A DNA stretch of 64,000 nt from Cryptomeria japonica (taxonomy: Eukaryota > Streptophyta > Pinopsida > Cupressales > Cupressaceae). Position numbers and translations under genes: made by a program. Every line of letters starts with the position of its first letter. The stretch's first letter is position 1. A model generated the notes under the pieces. It was not told the origin of the DNA, ran no database searches, and was given only the letters and a program-made list of their open reading frames with translations. The stretch lies in contig NC_081407.1 of the NCBI RefSeq assembly GCF_030272615.1, positions 144,218,897-144,282,896 on the forward strand. Reading direction: 5' to 3'. Shown in pieces: positions 24,697 through 36,199 of this stretch.

Positions 24697-27029
24697 CCCT
24701 GGCATTTCATTTGTAAAGGCATATAGAAGCAGTTAATAGAAGATAGATAGAGAGTAGTTGGAAGGTGATTAGCTAGTTGATAGAATAGCAATTAGAGTAG
24801 AGTAGAGAGAGAAGGCAAAGATCGTTGCCAAGATGTTGTTGTAAGAGACTTGTAACTTCATTGAAGAAATGGTGAAATTTATGGGTCGATTCGACAATTT
24901 GCATGGTCTTTATACTTCTTATATTTGATTTCATGTTATTAGATGAATGGAAGAAATGTGCTTGATTGATGGTGGAATTCGTATATCCATACTACTAGCA
25001 GTTTGTTGATTGCAGACTTGCCTTGTGTAGTCAACTGGAATCATTCAGCTTAAGCTTAACTTCAGTTGTCGCTTCTTCATTGATATGCATCAACTTGATG
25101 GTGTCTATGCCTGCAGTGATGATTTGAACATCATAAAGCTTTCCTTCGAAGATCGCACTAACCTTGTGGAGATGGTCTAGCGATGTCAAAACAAGACTTA
25201 GTTAGAATTTCATCAAAGATCATTCATTGCTCTTACATTCTTAGTGTTAGGATTAGATCCTTTCCTCGCCCTCATCTTTTTTCCTTTTTTTTTTTTCCAA
25301 ATCAAAGCTAGTAAGAGCCTGTGTTCCAGCAATATTCAAAGCAAATCAGAAGTTCAGTCATCAAGTGTAAGTCCCCTTGTGATTCTAGCAAAATCACATC
25401 ATACCACAAAGAGCTTATCCACACGTAGAGACCCTACATACAAGAACCTTGAAGTCATCCCGATTGATCCTTTTCGCGACATCTTCAACATTCAGAGGCT
25501 TTATTCAAGAGAGGATAAGGTACCTTTAGGTATTTTATTCTGTGTTTGATAGTGTACAAAATACACGTCAACAGGTACTCAGGGATCCTGAAGGCCTCTC
25601 TGATGGCCTCATCGCTGACATTCGCCAACACTCTTCCATCAGGTGCAACAATATCCTTACTGATGGGGTTGTAGTGTTTGGCACATTCAACTACTAGTTC
25701 ATTGCACTACATGGTAGGGAGGAAGCCGGCAGCGTGCACGATACCACTCTTCATCATTTTCCGTGCAATGGTGGTAGGTATGAGGTTGTCCAGACCAAAC
25801 ATTTGCTTCTTAAGCTCCCTTAGATTGATGTGTCCGAGGTTGGTGTCGCTGATGTTCTTCCACTTGGAAGTCATCCTTGACTCTGGAGGAGCATCTTTAT
25901 CTACCTGGAATTTCATGGTGCTCAAGACCTACAGATGAATGATAAAAACTTTAAGTTAGAAAAAATTCTATAGAATTTCAAAAAAAATAACGGGGCCGCG
26001 AAATGGCTAAGTGTTGGAAAATTTTCCATTTTTTCACTCTCATTACTTAGCCACAAAAGTTGAATTTTCACCTCCAGACCCTCAGCCTTGAAGCTGGTTT
26101 AAGTCACCATCAAGGGTTAAAACTTTCGAAAATTTTCAAACTTAGCCAAAAAAATTGAATTTTCACCTCCAAACCCTCTGCCTTGAAGCTGGTTGAAGTC
26201 ACCATCAAGTGTTTTAAAACTTTCGAAATTTTTCATACTTAGCCAAAAAAAAATGAATTTTCACCTCCAGACCCTTAGCCTTGAAGCTGGTTGAAGTCAC
26301 CATCAAGTGTGTTTAAAACTTTCGAAAATTTTCATACTTAGCCAAAAAAAATTGAATTTTCTTTCTCCAAAATCATTTATTAAATTTTGGAAAATATTTA
26401 GAAAATTCACAATTTTAATTTTACCTCTGACTTGGATAGGAATAAGGCTAGACTTTTCTCCAAAATATTGAGAAAATTTAGAAAAGATGCCTTTCTCCAT
26501 AAATCTATAAGCCTTTTGCCAAAATATTATCCCACTTCCAGCAATATCTAGAATTTCCTCCAGATGATCTTCAAACTGACATACTTTACTAAGCTCTCCT
26601 TAGTAATTTTGAACTTCTTGGTGTGATAATGAATTTGATAATGAAGTATTTGTAGACAAGTTTTAAGAAAAACCCCTAAAATCATCCAACTCATACTTCT
26701 AATTCTAAAAAAAACTTTCCATTTTGATTTAAGTTTGAAGATATTCATTAATCCTCCAATATTCCCTTTCAAAAAAAACTTTCCATTTTGAATTAATATT
26801 TCAATAAATTTTTAATATTCCCTCAATATTCTCAAAAAAAACATTCCATTTTGGATTTATTTTGAGGATTTTTTTTTTATTTAGATATTTCTTCATTTTG
26901 GATTTAATTTTGAAATCTCTGTGGATTTTGTGACATCATGTTGACTTTGTTTGACCTTCCATGTGTAGGTTGATTTTTCGAATTTTAACTCCATCTTTTT
27001 CAAATTTTGGCGAATTTTGCCAACCTCTC

Positions 27030-28000
27030 CAAGGTATGGCGGACTTTGCCTAGAACTCCTTCGTGGCCTCTATTAATGTGAGAAATTGACTAAGGCATTG
27101 GGGCGGACTTTGATGTTGACTCCTCCATGGCCTCCTTTACCTTGGCGGACTTTGGTGGTCTCTTCATGGCCCCTTCAACCTTTGGCGGACTTTACCTTGG
27201 CCTCTTCATGGCCCCTTCAACCTTTGGCGGACTTTACCTTGGCCTCTTCATGGCCCCTTCAACCTTGGGCGGACTTTACCTTAGCCCCCACATAGCCTCT
27301 TCAGCCTTGGGCGGACTTTACCTTAGCCCCCACATAGCCTCCATCAAGGTGGGGCGGACTTTGTTGTTAGAGCCTTCATGGTCTCCATCAAGGTGGGGCG
27401 GACTTTGTTGTTAGCGCCCTCATGGTCTCCATCAAGGTGGGGTGGACTTTGTTGTTAGCTCCTTCATAGCCCCTCTTCTTGCTTGGGCGGACTTCTAGTG
27501 CTTCTCCTCCTTGGGCGGACTTTGATCACTGCTCCTCCTTAGGCGGACTTTGATCACTCCTCCTCCTTAGCCTCCCAACCTTGGGCGGACTTTGGAGAGT
27601 GCTCCTTCGTGGCCCCTTCAACCTTGGGCGGACTTTACCTTAGCCCCCACATAGCCTCTTCAACCTTAGGCGGACTTCAACCTTAGCCCCCACATAGCCT
27701 CTTCAGCCTTGGGCGGACTTTTAGCTTGGCCTCTTCATGGCTGGGCGGACTTTGGAGTTGCCTCCTTCATGGCCCCTCTTATGCCTTGGGCGGACTTCAA
27801 GCCTTGCACCCACATGATCTCCTAAGGTGGGGCGGACTTTGACCCTTGCTCCTCCATGGTCTCTTTAGGTGGGGCGGACTTTGGAGTGGGCACCCATGTG
27901 ACCTCCAAACTCATGGCGGACTTTAGGCAAGGCGCCCACATGACCTCCATTAGCATGGCGGACTTTAACCTCAGCACCCACATGACCTCTTCATCTTTCG
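27030..28000 (-). repeat. GGCGGACTTT array, about 43-bp period (inner tail)
   Basis: About 23 copies of TTGGGCGGACTTT (plus-strand form) at mostly 40-46 base spacing. Spacers are variable and rich in CATGGCC/CACATAGCCTC. It lies between the terminal U3 repeats and the gene. Short open frames through it repeat motifs such as GGLYLGLFMAPS and are artefacts. Equivalent arrays are at 30290-31145, 45725-46530 and 55255-55735. Confidence 0.8.
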
Positions 28001-28152
28001 TGATGGGGTTTGAACCTACAGAAACACTTCAAAACCCTTGTTAGCTAGACTTAGAAGAATTTTCAAAGAAATTTCAAAATTTCACAGTTTAATCTAATTT
28101 AACCGGATTAACTTGAAATTTGAAATCCGTGCTTAGGTGGATCATCTGAAAA

Positions 28153-28510
28153 AGCAAAAAGCCTAAAATCTAGGGATTTTAGCTTTTTAGGTCAAAACTT
28201 GGAATTTTCGAGATCTGGTCGGAGCTGGTCGATGGTGCAAGTGTAAACCCTAGGTTTGCATCCCAAAAAAAGCAAAAAGCCTAAAATCTAGGGATTCAAC
28301 CTTTTTAGGTCAAAACTTGGAATTTTCGAATTCCGGTCGAAGCTGGTCAATGGTGCAAGTGTAAACCCTAGGTTTGCATCCCGAAAAAGCAAAAAGCCTA
28401 AAATCTAGGGATTCAACTTTTTTAGGACAAAACTTGGAATTTTCGAATTCCGGTTGAAGCTGGTCAGTGGTGCAAGTGTAAACCCTAGGTTTGCATCCTG
28501 AAAAAGCAAA
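28153..28510 (-). repeat. 117-bp tandem repeat, three units
   Basis: Units start AGCAAAAAGCCTAAAATCT at about 28153, 28271 and 28388, with a truncated next start at 28505. Each contains AAACCCTAGGTTT, a near-palindromic telomere-box-like motif, and GGTCGAAGCTGGTCA. Six units occur at 31330-32030 and two at 46713-46948. Confidence 0.85.
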
Positions 28511-28897
28511 AAGCAAACATCCCTAAAAAATAGGAAAAACTTTCTAAAAATAGCCATACCGGGGATCGGGCTAAAAATGCCAAAAACGAAAGTTCCTAAA
28601 AAATAGGAAAAAGCAAAAAAGCAAACTTTCTAAAAATAGAAAGTTGTCCAAATTTGTCCAAATCAATTGCAATCTTTGTCCATTGGCCTCTCTAAGCACT
28701 CTGGTGGCGTTCACACTTCGGAATCACATAACTTGCAAAAAATTAACTTTCAATCATTAGGGCCTAAAATGCTCTGAACTGGACAAGGCTTGGTGAAACT
28801 GCAGCAAAAGGTCACAGGATACTAACAAAATCCTAGAAAGCAGGAAAAGAGAGGGTCCCCATTTGCAATGGGGCGATGTGTGAAAAAGGTCACAACA

Positions 28898-29348
28898 CCT
28901 TCCTCGGCTTGTCTAGCCAAGAATGATTAACTATGGCATCATATTCTTCTAGGGGGTCGTGGTACAGACTGTCAGCTTCGTCCTTGGTCATATATACTGC
29001 GTTGTGGTACTCAGGGATCCTGAAGGCCTCTCTGATGGCCTCATTGCTGACATTCGCCAACACTCTTCCATCAGGTGCAACAATATCCTTACTGATGGGG
29101 TTGTAGTGTTTGGCACATTCAACTACTAGTTCATTGCACTGCATGGTGGGGAGGAAGCCGTCAGCGTGCACGATACCACTCTTCATCATTTTTCGCGCAA
29201 TGGTGGTAGGCACAAGGTTGTCCAGACCAAACATTTGCTTCTTAAACTCCCTCATATTGATGTGTCCGAGGTTGGTGTCGCTGATGTTCTTCCACTTGGA
29301 AGTCATCCTCGACTCTGGAGGATCATCTTTGTCTACCTGGAATTTCAT
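28898..29348 (-). pseudogene. U3 gene, 5' fragment in the extra tail
   Basis: The frame starts with MKFQVDKDDPPESRM at 29348 and reads about 150 residues of the N-terminal region (FKKQMFGLDNLVPTT, then NAVYMTKDEADSLYHD) until the LTR end at 28897. It has no stop up to the junction. It shows the uninterrupted sequence at the LTR N insertion point. An upstream in-frame ATG at 29483 extends it into non-conserved sequence, so MKFQ is preferred. Confidence 0.6.
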
Positions 29349-30289
29349 AATGTCTAGGGCCTGCAGGCAAACGATGGAAATTTTAAAGTTAGAAAATGAT
29401 TTGCAAAGTTTTGAAAATAACGGGGCTGCGAAATGGTTAAGTGTTGGAAAATTTTCCCCTTTTTTATTCTCATACTTAGCCATAAAAATCGAATTTTCAC
29501 CTTAAAACCTTTAGTCTTAAGGTTGGTTGTGGTTACCACCAAGTGTCAAAACTTTCAAAAAATTCATACTTAGCCAAAAAAAAAAAAAAATGATTTTCTT
29601 CCTCCAAAATTTGTTTTGTTTTTTTTTTTGAAAAAAAATCATTTATTAAATTCTGGAAAATATTCAAAAAATTCACAATTTTAATTTCACCTCTGACTTG
29701 GATAGAAGTAAGGCTAGAATTTTCTCCGAAATATTCAGAAAATTCAGAAAAGTTTGGATGATTCTTCCTCGTACTAGTTGCCTTTCTCCAGAAATCTGTA
29801 AACCTTTTGCCAAAAAATATTATCTAACTTCCAGCAATATCTAGAATTCTCTCTAGATGATCTTCAAACTGACATACTTTACTAAGCTCTCCTTAGTAAA
29901 TTTGAACTTCGTGGTGTAATAATGAAGTTGATAATGAAGTATTTGTAGACAAGGTTAAATCTTCAAGTAGAAACCCTTAAAATCATCCAACTCATACTTC
30001 TAATTCTAAAAAAAACTTTCCATTTTGATTTAAGTTTGAAGATATTCATCAATCCTCCCATATTCCCTTTCAAAAAAAACTTTCCATTTTGAATTAATAT
30101 CTCAATAATTTTTCAATATTCTCAAAAAAAACTTTCCATTTTGGATTTATTTTGAGGATTTTTAGATATTTCTTAGATATTTTCTTCATTTTGGATTTAA
30201 TTTTGAAATCTCTGTGGATTTTGTGACATCATGTTGACTTTTCAATGCGTTGGTGGATTTTTTCGAATTTTATCTCCATCTTCTTCAAA

Positions 30290-31145
30290 TTTTGGCAGAC
30301 TTTGGATACCTCTCCAAGGTATGGCGGACTTCAGACTTGGCTCTTCTATGGCTTTCTTACTCTAGGCGGACTTTGGTGGCCTCTCCCCTTGTGACGATCT
30401 TGGGCGGACTTTGAACACATCTCCAGTATGGCCTAGGGCGGAGTTTAGACATTCATCCCACATGACTTCTCTAGCCCATGGTGGACTTTAGACTTCTCTC
30501 CCACCTTGGGCGGACTTTGGTGACCTCTCCTCAGAACCCTCCTAGCCTATGGCGGACTTTGGAGGTTGCTCCCAACACTTGGCAAGCTTGGGTGGACTTT
30601 GTTGTTAGCTCCCACATGACTATGGCGGACTTTGGTATCTTCTCCATCTTGGGCGGACTTCTAGCGCTTCTCCTCATTGGGCAGACTTTGGAGAGTGCTC
30701 CCACATGCTTGGGCGGACTTTGGTCACTCCTCCTCCTTAGCCTCCAACCTTGGCGGACTTTAAACTTGGCACCTCCTACCTTGCTCTCTTACTTTGGCGG
30801 ACTTGGGAGAGGGCTCCATCATGACCTCCATTGTTGATGTTATTTGGCTAAGGCATGGGGCGGACTTTGAAGGTCCCTCTTCATGACTCTCCTAAGGCAT
30901 GGCGGACTTTGGCCTTAGCTCCCACATGACCATGGCGGACTTTAGGCATCCCTCCTCTTGCTTGGGCGGACTTTGGTGGTGCTGGCCATCATGGCCTCTT
31001 CAACACATGGCGGACTTCTGGCTTGGCACCCATGTGACCCCCAAAGGCATGGCGGACTTTGAGGTGAGCACCCATGTGACCTCCCAAAACATGGCGGACT
31101 TCAAGGTGAGCACCCACACAGCCTTCTAAGGCATGGCGGACTTCA
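30290..31145 (-). repeat. GGCGGACTTT array in the outer tail of the 3' LTR
   Basis: About 20 units, much closer in order and spacers to 45725-46530 of the 5' LTR than to the inner array at 27030-28000. This supports the outer tail being the true partner of the 5' LTR. The 5' LTR lacks a block of roughly 60 bases present here near 30530-30590. Confidence 0.8.
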
Positions 31146-31329
31146 GGCAAGGCTCCTTCATGTCCTCTCTTGCATCGTGGTGGGGTTTGAACCTGCAAAA
31201 ATACTTCAAAACCCTTGTTAGCCAGACTTAGAATAATTTTCAGAGAAATTTCAAAATTTCACAATTTAGTCTAATTTAATTGGATTAATTTGAAATTTGA
31301 AATCCATGCCTAGGTGGATCATCTGAAGC

Positions 31330-32040
31330 AGCAAAAAAAGCCTAAAATCTAGGGATTTAGCTTTTTAGGTCGAAACTTGGATTTTTCGAGTTCCGGTCGA
31401 AGCTGGTCAGTGGTACAAGTGTAAACCCTAGGTTTACATCCCGAAAAAGCAAAAAGCCTAAAATCTAGGGATTCAGCTTTTTTAGGTCAAAACTTGGAAT
31501 TTTCAAGCTCCGATCGAAGCTGGTCAGTGGTACAAGTGTAAACCCTAGGTTTGCATCCCGAAAAAGCAAAAAGCCTAAAATCTAGGGATTCAGCTTTTTA
31601 GGTCAAAACTTGGAATTTTCGAGTTCCGGTCGAAGCTGGTCAGTGGTACATGTGTAAACCCTAGGTTTGCATCCAAAAAAAGCGAAAAGCCTAAAATCTA
31701 GGGATTTAGCTTTTTTAGGTCAAAACTGGGAATTTTCGAGTTCCGGTCAAAGCAGGTCAGTGGTACAAGTGTAAACCCTAGGTTTGCATCCCGAAAAAGC
31801 AAAAAGCCTAAAATCTAGGGATTCAGCTTTTTTGGTCAAAACTTGGAATTTTCGAGTTCCGGTCGAAGCTGGTTAGTGGTACAAGTGTAAACCCTAGGTT
31901 TGCATCCCGAAAAAGCGAAAAGCCTAAAATCTAGGGATTTAGCTTTTTTAGGTCAAAACTTGGAATTTTCGAGTTCTAATCGAAGCAGGTTAGTGGCACA
32001 AGTGTAAACCCTAGGTTTGCATCCCGAACAAGCAAAAAGC
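31330..32040 (-). repeat. 117-bp tandem repeat, six units
   Basis: Unit starts at about 31330, 31448, 31565, 31681, 31798 and 31914, ending near 32031. The units are near-identical, each with AAACCCTAGGTTT. The 5' LTR of the same element has only two units, so four were gained or lost after, or during, integration. Confidence 0.85.
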
Positions 32041-32423
32041 AGACATCCCTAACAAATAGGAAAAACTTTCTAAAAATAGCCATACCGGGGATCAGGCTAA
32101 AAATGTCGAAAACAAAACTTCCTAAAAAATAGGAAAAAAGCAAAAAAGCAAACTTTCTAAAAATAGAAAGTTGTCCAAATTCGTCCAACTCAATTGCGAT
32201 CTTCGTCCTTTGGCCTCTCTAAGCACTCTGGTGGTGTTCACACTTCGGAATCACATAACTTGCAAAAACTAACTTTCAATAGTCAGGCCTGAAATGCTCT
32301 GAACTGGATAAGACTTGGTGAAACTGCAGCAAAAGGTCACAGGACGCTAACAAAACCCTAGAAACCAGGAAAATCAGAGGGTCCCCAGTAGCAATGGGGC
32401 GATGTGTGAAAAAGGTCACAACA

Positions 32424-33442
32424 TCTGGGGACTCCACAAGAGGAATGTTCCTGAATATTCCTAGGATAAAATCCAGTCTGAACATTTAGAATCAAAAATT
32501 AATTATAACTAACTTACCTACCGGCTTGGAAGGGCATTCAAAAAGGAAAGAGGAATCCTTAGTTGCATCAAGATCTTTCATCCTTCAATTATAAGTGTGT
32601 GCAAAATGCATTCATTCCCGTCTCTTAAGATCATTATGACTCTTTGGTTCCATCATGGCAAGTTGCATAATTTCAAGTGCTTTACCTTACTCCAAAAGCA
32701 TCCCTGGATAGAGCCTCGCTGCCAGGGAGCGTCCATAGCCCCGGCGAGGTTATCTCCATAATCTCACGGAGATTGCTCTACTTTCGGCAATTTATACTTT
32801 GATTTGAAGGATACACCTATAGAGATTTCCGCACACCCCAAACACCAAGTGTTTTGACTTTCTTTTCTTTTCTTTTATTCTTTCTTGATATTCTTTTTTT
32901 TTTTTTCCTTTTCACATATTTCCACACTTTGGCGTGTAAGCAATGAAGCGTACCATGGGCTTGAGTATTATAGTGGCGCTGAAGTAAGACTTTTGACGAA
33001 TTTCCTTATGTTTTCTTGCCATAACTTCACTGTGGGAGGTCAAAATGACTCGGAGGATTCTTAAAGTGTACAAGATATAATGATTAAAAGACTCGGTGTC
33101 GAGATACAACTGATGATTCCTTTTCTAGTCAAATGCTCGTCCTAGCTTCGAGATACTTTAGAGACAATTAATCTAAAATTTTAAAAGCTCTTCATAAATA
33201 TTCATCAAAGGAATACACCAAACATAGCTTAGCGGGGTCAAACCAATGTGTGCATGTTTAAGCAACATCACCTTCTCACCAAAGGGAATCCTCCTTTATT
33301 ACTAAACTAAAGCACGCGGAAGCAAGCGAAAGCAACTAAGCTGACAAAGCAAACTAAACTAAGGAAATAAAAACAACTAAACTAGACACACAACCAAAGC
33401 AAAACTACCCTAGCTATGTACAAACGAATTCCACCACGGAAC
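32424..33442 (-). other. F1 3' untranslated interior with purine tract and GC-rich stem-loop
   Basis: Between the end of pol and the 3' LTR there is no gene. In minus sense 32862-32912 is an A/G run of about 50 bases, a polypurine-tract candidate, but it lies about 440 bases from the LTR. The bases next to the LTR (GGAGTCCCCAGA) are not a convincing tract. At 32714-32749 the arms CCTCGC and GCGAGG, with CCAGGG and CCCCGG inside, can form a stem-loop. Confidence 0.45.
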
Positions 33443-34762
33443 TCAAGGCATGAAATAATGTTTTAGGAATTACCCATTAACGGGCAAAGGAATGTCATCA
33501 CCTGTCAAAGTCTTTAACCTAAAAGCATTCTCTCCCGGTATCTTGGCAATTTGGTATGGTCCCTTCCATAAGCAATCGAACTTGTCATGATCCCCTTTTC
33601 ATTCATGGGGTTTATCCCAATACAGGACCAGATCCGAGATCCTGAATGCTTTCGTAGTGGCTCATCTGTCAAACCATCTTTTGACTGTCCCTTGGTACTT
33701 GGCAAACTTCTCCAGGGCTTGATCTCTTTGTTCTTCTAGAAAAAGCAGTTGGGAGAGACAAATTTGGACTCGCTCTTCTGGATCCAAAAATTCTTGCATG
33801 AACTTTAGAGTCTGGATCCTTAGCTGAATAGGGAAAATCGGGTCCTGTCCGTAGACCAGGTGGTATGGGGAAGTGCCTAGAGATTTCTTAGCTCTCGTTC
33901 TGTCTGCCCATAGAGAAAACCTTAATTGTGTATGCCAATCTCTCGAGTTCTTATCAAGCAACTTCTTGATCACATTGAGCAAATTTTTGTTGGTTGACTC
34001 TGCCAGTCCATTACCTTGGGGGTAATAATTCGATGAGAATTTCAAAGTGATGCCATAATCGAATGCCTAGTTGGAAAACTTTAGAGAAGCGAAGGTGGAG
34101 CCATTATCGCACACTAGAGCATGAGGGCATCCAAATCTGGTGATAATGTTCTCTTCAAGGAACTTGATTACTGTGTCCGTCGTACAGTTCTTCAATGCCT
34201 GGGCTTCAGACCACCGGGTGCAGTAATCGGTTGCTGTCAGGATGTACTTGTGTTGCGCGGATGACGGCGGGTTTATTGCTCCAATAAAATCTAACCCCCA
34301 TATAGCGAATGGTCTTACCTCTGTGATTGGTTGCAATGGCATTGCGGGGTTCTTTTCTCTAATAGCGGCAACCTGACAAATGTGGCATGTCTTTACGTGT
34401 TCATAGGCATCCTTAAAAATAGTAGGCCAATAATATCCTGCCCTTAAGATTTGAAAGGCAGTGGCTTGACTCCCTCTGTGGTCCGTTCCAAACTTGGAAT
34501 GGAAATGTTCTATTATTCTCTTGGCTTCGTCGTACCCAACACATCGAAAGTATATACCCTCATGATTCTTTCTGTAGAGCACTGATCCCTGGAGCATATA
34601 TCGGTGGCACTTGAGTCTGAAGGCTCGTTTCTGTGCAGAATTCATGGGAGCGAGGTATTTGTGGTCTGTTAAATATGACACGATATCATAGTACCATTCT
34701 TTCTGAGAGACATCAGTCAAGACATATGTCTGTTGTATTAGTCCAGGTCCTTCGACTGCCAT
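33443..34762 (-). pseudogene. F1 integrase with H2C2 zinc domain, D,D-E core and GPY module
   Basis: Integrates element cDNA. The N-terminal zinc domain shows EHFHSKFGTDHRGSQ followed by CHIC. Catalytic residues are D in WGLDFIGAI, D in VCDNGSTF and E in NGLAESTNK. The C-terminal part has DLVLYWD and a GPY/F-like LWKGPYQIAKIPGENAFRLK, ending near NG-FLKHYF. One TAG at 34067-34069 splits the core between the second D and the E, and TGA/TAA stops follow in the C-terminal module (first at 33662-33664). All parts stay in one frame. No chromodomain is seen, which agrees with a Tat-like rather than a chromovirus origin. Confidence 0.85.
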
Positions 34763-34777
34763 AGTCTGCGTTAGAGC

Positions 34778-35476
34778 CTACCCTCGAACTAATTTCATTG
34801 GTTGTAACTCTACATCATATTCTTGGATGGTGGTGACCCACTTTCCTCGCCTTTCCCCTAGTTCGTTCTGCATCAGGAGTGTTTTAACTGTAGCATCAGG
34901 TACAATGGCGAAGATCACGAAGATCTTACTCCTTAATATATAATGCCTAAATTTCTTGACAGCCTTCACCAAGGCATAAGCCTGCTTTTCAACACTCGGG
35001 TATCTCAACTCTGCATCCTTGAGAGGCGAGCTCATAAAGGCTATAGGCTGCTCTTCCTTTTCCTCTGTTCGCTGCGTGAGTATTGCGGCGCACGAATGTT
35101 CAGATGCAAAGGAGTACAAGTAGAAGGGCTTAGTGTAGTCTGGACTGACCAAAACTGGTGCGTTGGCTATAGCCAATTTGATTTCTTCAAATGCTTTCTT
35201 TGATGATAGTGTCCATTCCATCTTTGCACCCTTTTTCAACATCTCATTTAAAGGTTTTACTATCTCAGCGAAACCGGTGATAAATTTTCTAACAAAATTA
35301 ATCTTTCCAAAGAAAGACCTCAGCTCCTTTTGGCTGGATGGCAAATTGATCCTTGAAATAGCATCAATACGCTCAGGGTCAATCAATATGCCTTTCTCTG
35401 TGATCAGGTGTCCTAACAGTTTGCCTTTGGTGACCCCAAACATGCATTTCTTTGGGTTTAAGGAAATCCCATACCT
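34778..35476 (-). pseudogene. F1 RT thumb and degenerate RNase H (connection-like)
   Basis: The part after RT starts with NPKKCMFGVTKGKLLGHLIT and continues through FFGKINFVRKFI into a gypsy-type RNase H. Where active family members have an aspartate in the first strand this copy reads FYLYSFASEHSCAAIL, and the strand usually holding TDH reads VIFAIVPDATVKTLL, so two catalytic aspartates are absent; the helix glutamate (EKQAYALVKAV) remains. Loss of activity here is typical of Tat elements that carry a second RNase H. A TAG at 34778-34780 separates it from integrase with no second RNase H between. Confidence 0.8.
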
Positions 35477-36199
35477 TCAACATCTTTGGAATATCCTCCT
35501 TAGGTCTTTAACGTGACTCTCTCTTTCCTTTGAGAATACAGTAAGATCGTCCATGTAGATGATTATACTCCTCCCAATTAGCTCTCTGAAGGCGATATCC
35601 ATAGCTCTCTGGAACATAGCTCCAGCGTTGATCAGCCCAAAGGGCATTCTTTTGTAAGCAAATGTTCCCCATTTTGTAGTGAACGCGGTTTTCAACCTAT
35701 CTTCATATTCCACAAGTACTTGATTATAACCTGAGTATCTGTCTAGAAAGGACATCATCTGTGAACCATTCACAATTTGCAATACTTCGTTGAGGGACGG
35801 CAGGGGGTAATTGTCTTTTTCAAAGGCTTTGTTCAAATTTCGGAAATCGACGCACAATCTAATTTCTCCACTCTTCTTCCTGACTAGGACCAAGTTGGCG
35901 ACCCACGTCGAATGGCATACTGGAAATATGATCCCTGCTGTTAGCAACTTTTTGACTTCTTGGCGTATAAGAGGTTCCAGTAATGGGTTGACTGGTCTCT
36001 GGCATTGCCGGAAAGGTTTACTGTCTCGTTTGAGAGGAATCGTGTGGGTAATGATAGAAGTATCATAGGTCCTTAGGTCCTTGTAACTCCATGCTATGAT
36101 ATCGGAGTATTCTTTTAAGGCTTGAATTATTCCAACCCTTTCTTCTAGTGTACAAATTTTGCCTACGTACACATTTTTGGCATTGTCCTCAATCCCCAT
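35477..36199 (-). pseudogene. F1 reverse transcriptase with YMDD
   Basis: Copies element RNA into DNA. The 240-residue frame holds the Ty3/gypsy RT blocks in order: IIFPVCHSTWVANLVLVRKK, then IRLCVDFRNLNKA, then DRYSGYNQV (motif A, where a D is normally followed by S/A-GYHQI), then FKRMPFGL-like YKRMPFGLINAGAMFQ, then IIIYMDDLTVFS. The catalytic YMDD is intact. It stops at a TGA (35477-35479), after which the frame continues unbroken. Upstream a one-base shift near 36200 separates it from the linker. Confidence 0.88.

Larger units (their letters stand above)
20903..25578 (+). mobile_element. Solo LTR N with exact GGTAC target duplication
   Basis: The LTR is 20908-25573 (4,666 bp), TGTTGTGACG...ACGTCAACA, flanked by GGTAC at 20903-20907 and 25574-25578. 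The empty site is visible in the 5' LTR at about 44426 (GTTGTGGTACTCAGGG) and in the extra tail at about 29007, which proves the insertion. Sense is plus, opposite to F1. It is homologous to LTR E, which is why 7741-11699 and this segment look like a long inverted repeat. It disrupts copy A of the U3 gene. Confidence 0.92.
18050..25916 (-). pseudogene. U3-encoded gene, copy A (interrupted by solo LTR N), unknown function
   Basis: The gene reads from MKFQVDKD at 25916 to 25574, is cut by LTR N, and resumes at 20907 to a stop at 18050, about 1,070 codons. The N-terminal 350 residues are a globular, aromatic-rich region (SRMTSKWKNISDTNLG, then MQCNELVVECAKHYNP, then YLFYSLARTYRYRG). The C-terminal part is charged, with a lysine/serine-rich linker, and ends in likely coiled-coil helices (EENQQWKKYV, VLKKSETKSFETEARVREI). 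Faults include a 1-base loss near 20167, a short tandem insertion near 20700, a TAA after IGNGL and a TAG after MGKPT. It lies in U3, in element sense. I do not recognise a catalytic motif; a distant link to plant transposon-associated proteins is only a guess. Confidence 0.6.
17174..32423 (-). repeat. F1 3' LTR, enlarged by nested insertion and an extra LTR end
   Basis: Running TGTTGGTG (17174) to CACAACA (32423), it comprises an R-U5 and gene part (17174-20907), solo LTR N (20908-25573), the rest of an LTR copy to a first CACAACA end at 28897, then a second LTR tail 28898-32423. The 17174-20907 part pairs closely with 41080-44430 of the 5' LTR. The outer tail 28898-32423 resembles the 5' LTR tail (both have CCCCAGTAGCAATGGGG), while the inner tail is more diverged. 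Confidence 0.8.
28898..32423 (-). repeat. Second LTR tail fused after a complete LTR end
   Basis: The base after the CACAACA terminus at 28897 is the start of CCTTCCTCGGCTTG, which is internal gene sequence (equivalent to 20795 and 44318). The copy then runs through the gene's 5' part, both U3 arrays and a second CACAACA at 32423. It lacks solo LTR N. The junction falls exactly at an LTR end, so insertion of a related LTR at this site followed by recombination explains it better than random duplication. Confidence 0.75.

Noticed and set aside
7741-25573. A giant inverted repeat with arms 7741-11699 and 20908-25573
   Set aside because: Both arms have TG...CA ends and their own target duplications, so they are two independent solo LTR insertions in opposite orientation.
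27086-27414. Short repetitive proteins across the GGCGGACTTT array (also 30478-31129, 45912-46512)
   Set aside because: Frames translate the repeat itself and change with each array copy.
28898-32423. Simple tandem duplication inside the 3' LTR
   Set aside because: The junction is exactly at an LTR terminus and the two tails differ in divergence from the 5' LTR. Insertion plus recombination fits better, though it is not proven.
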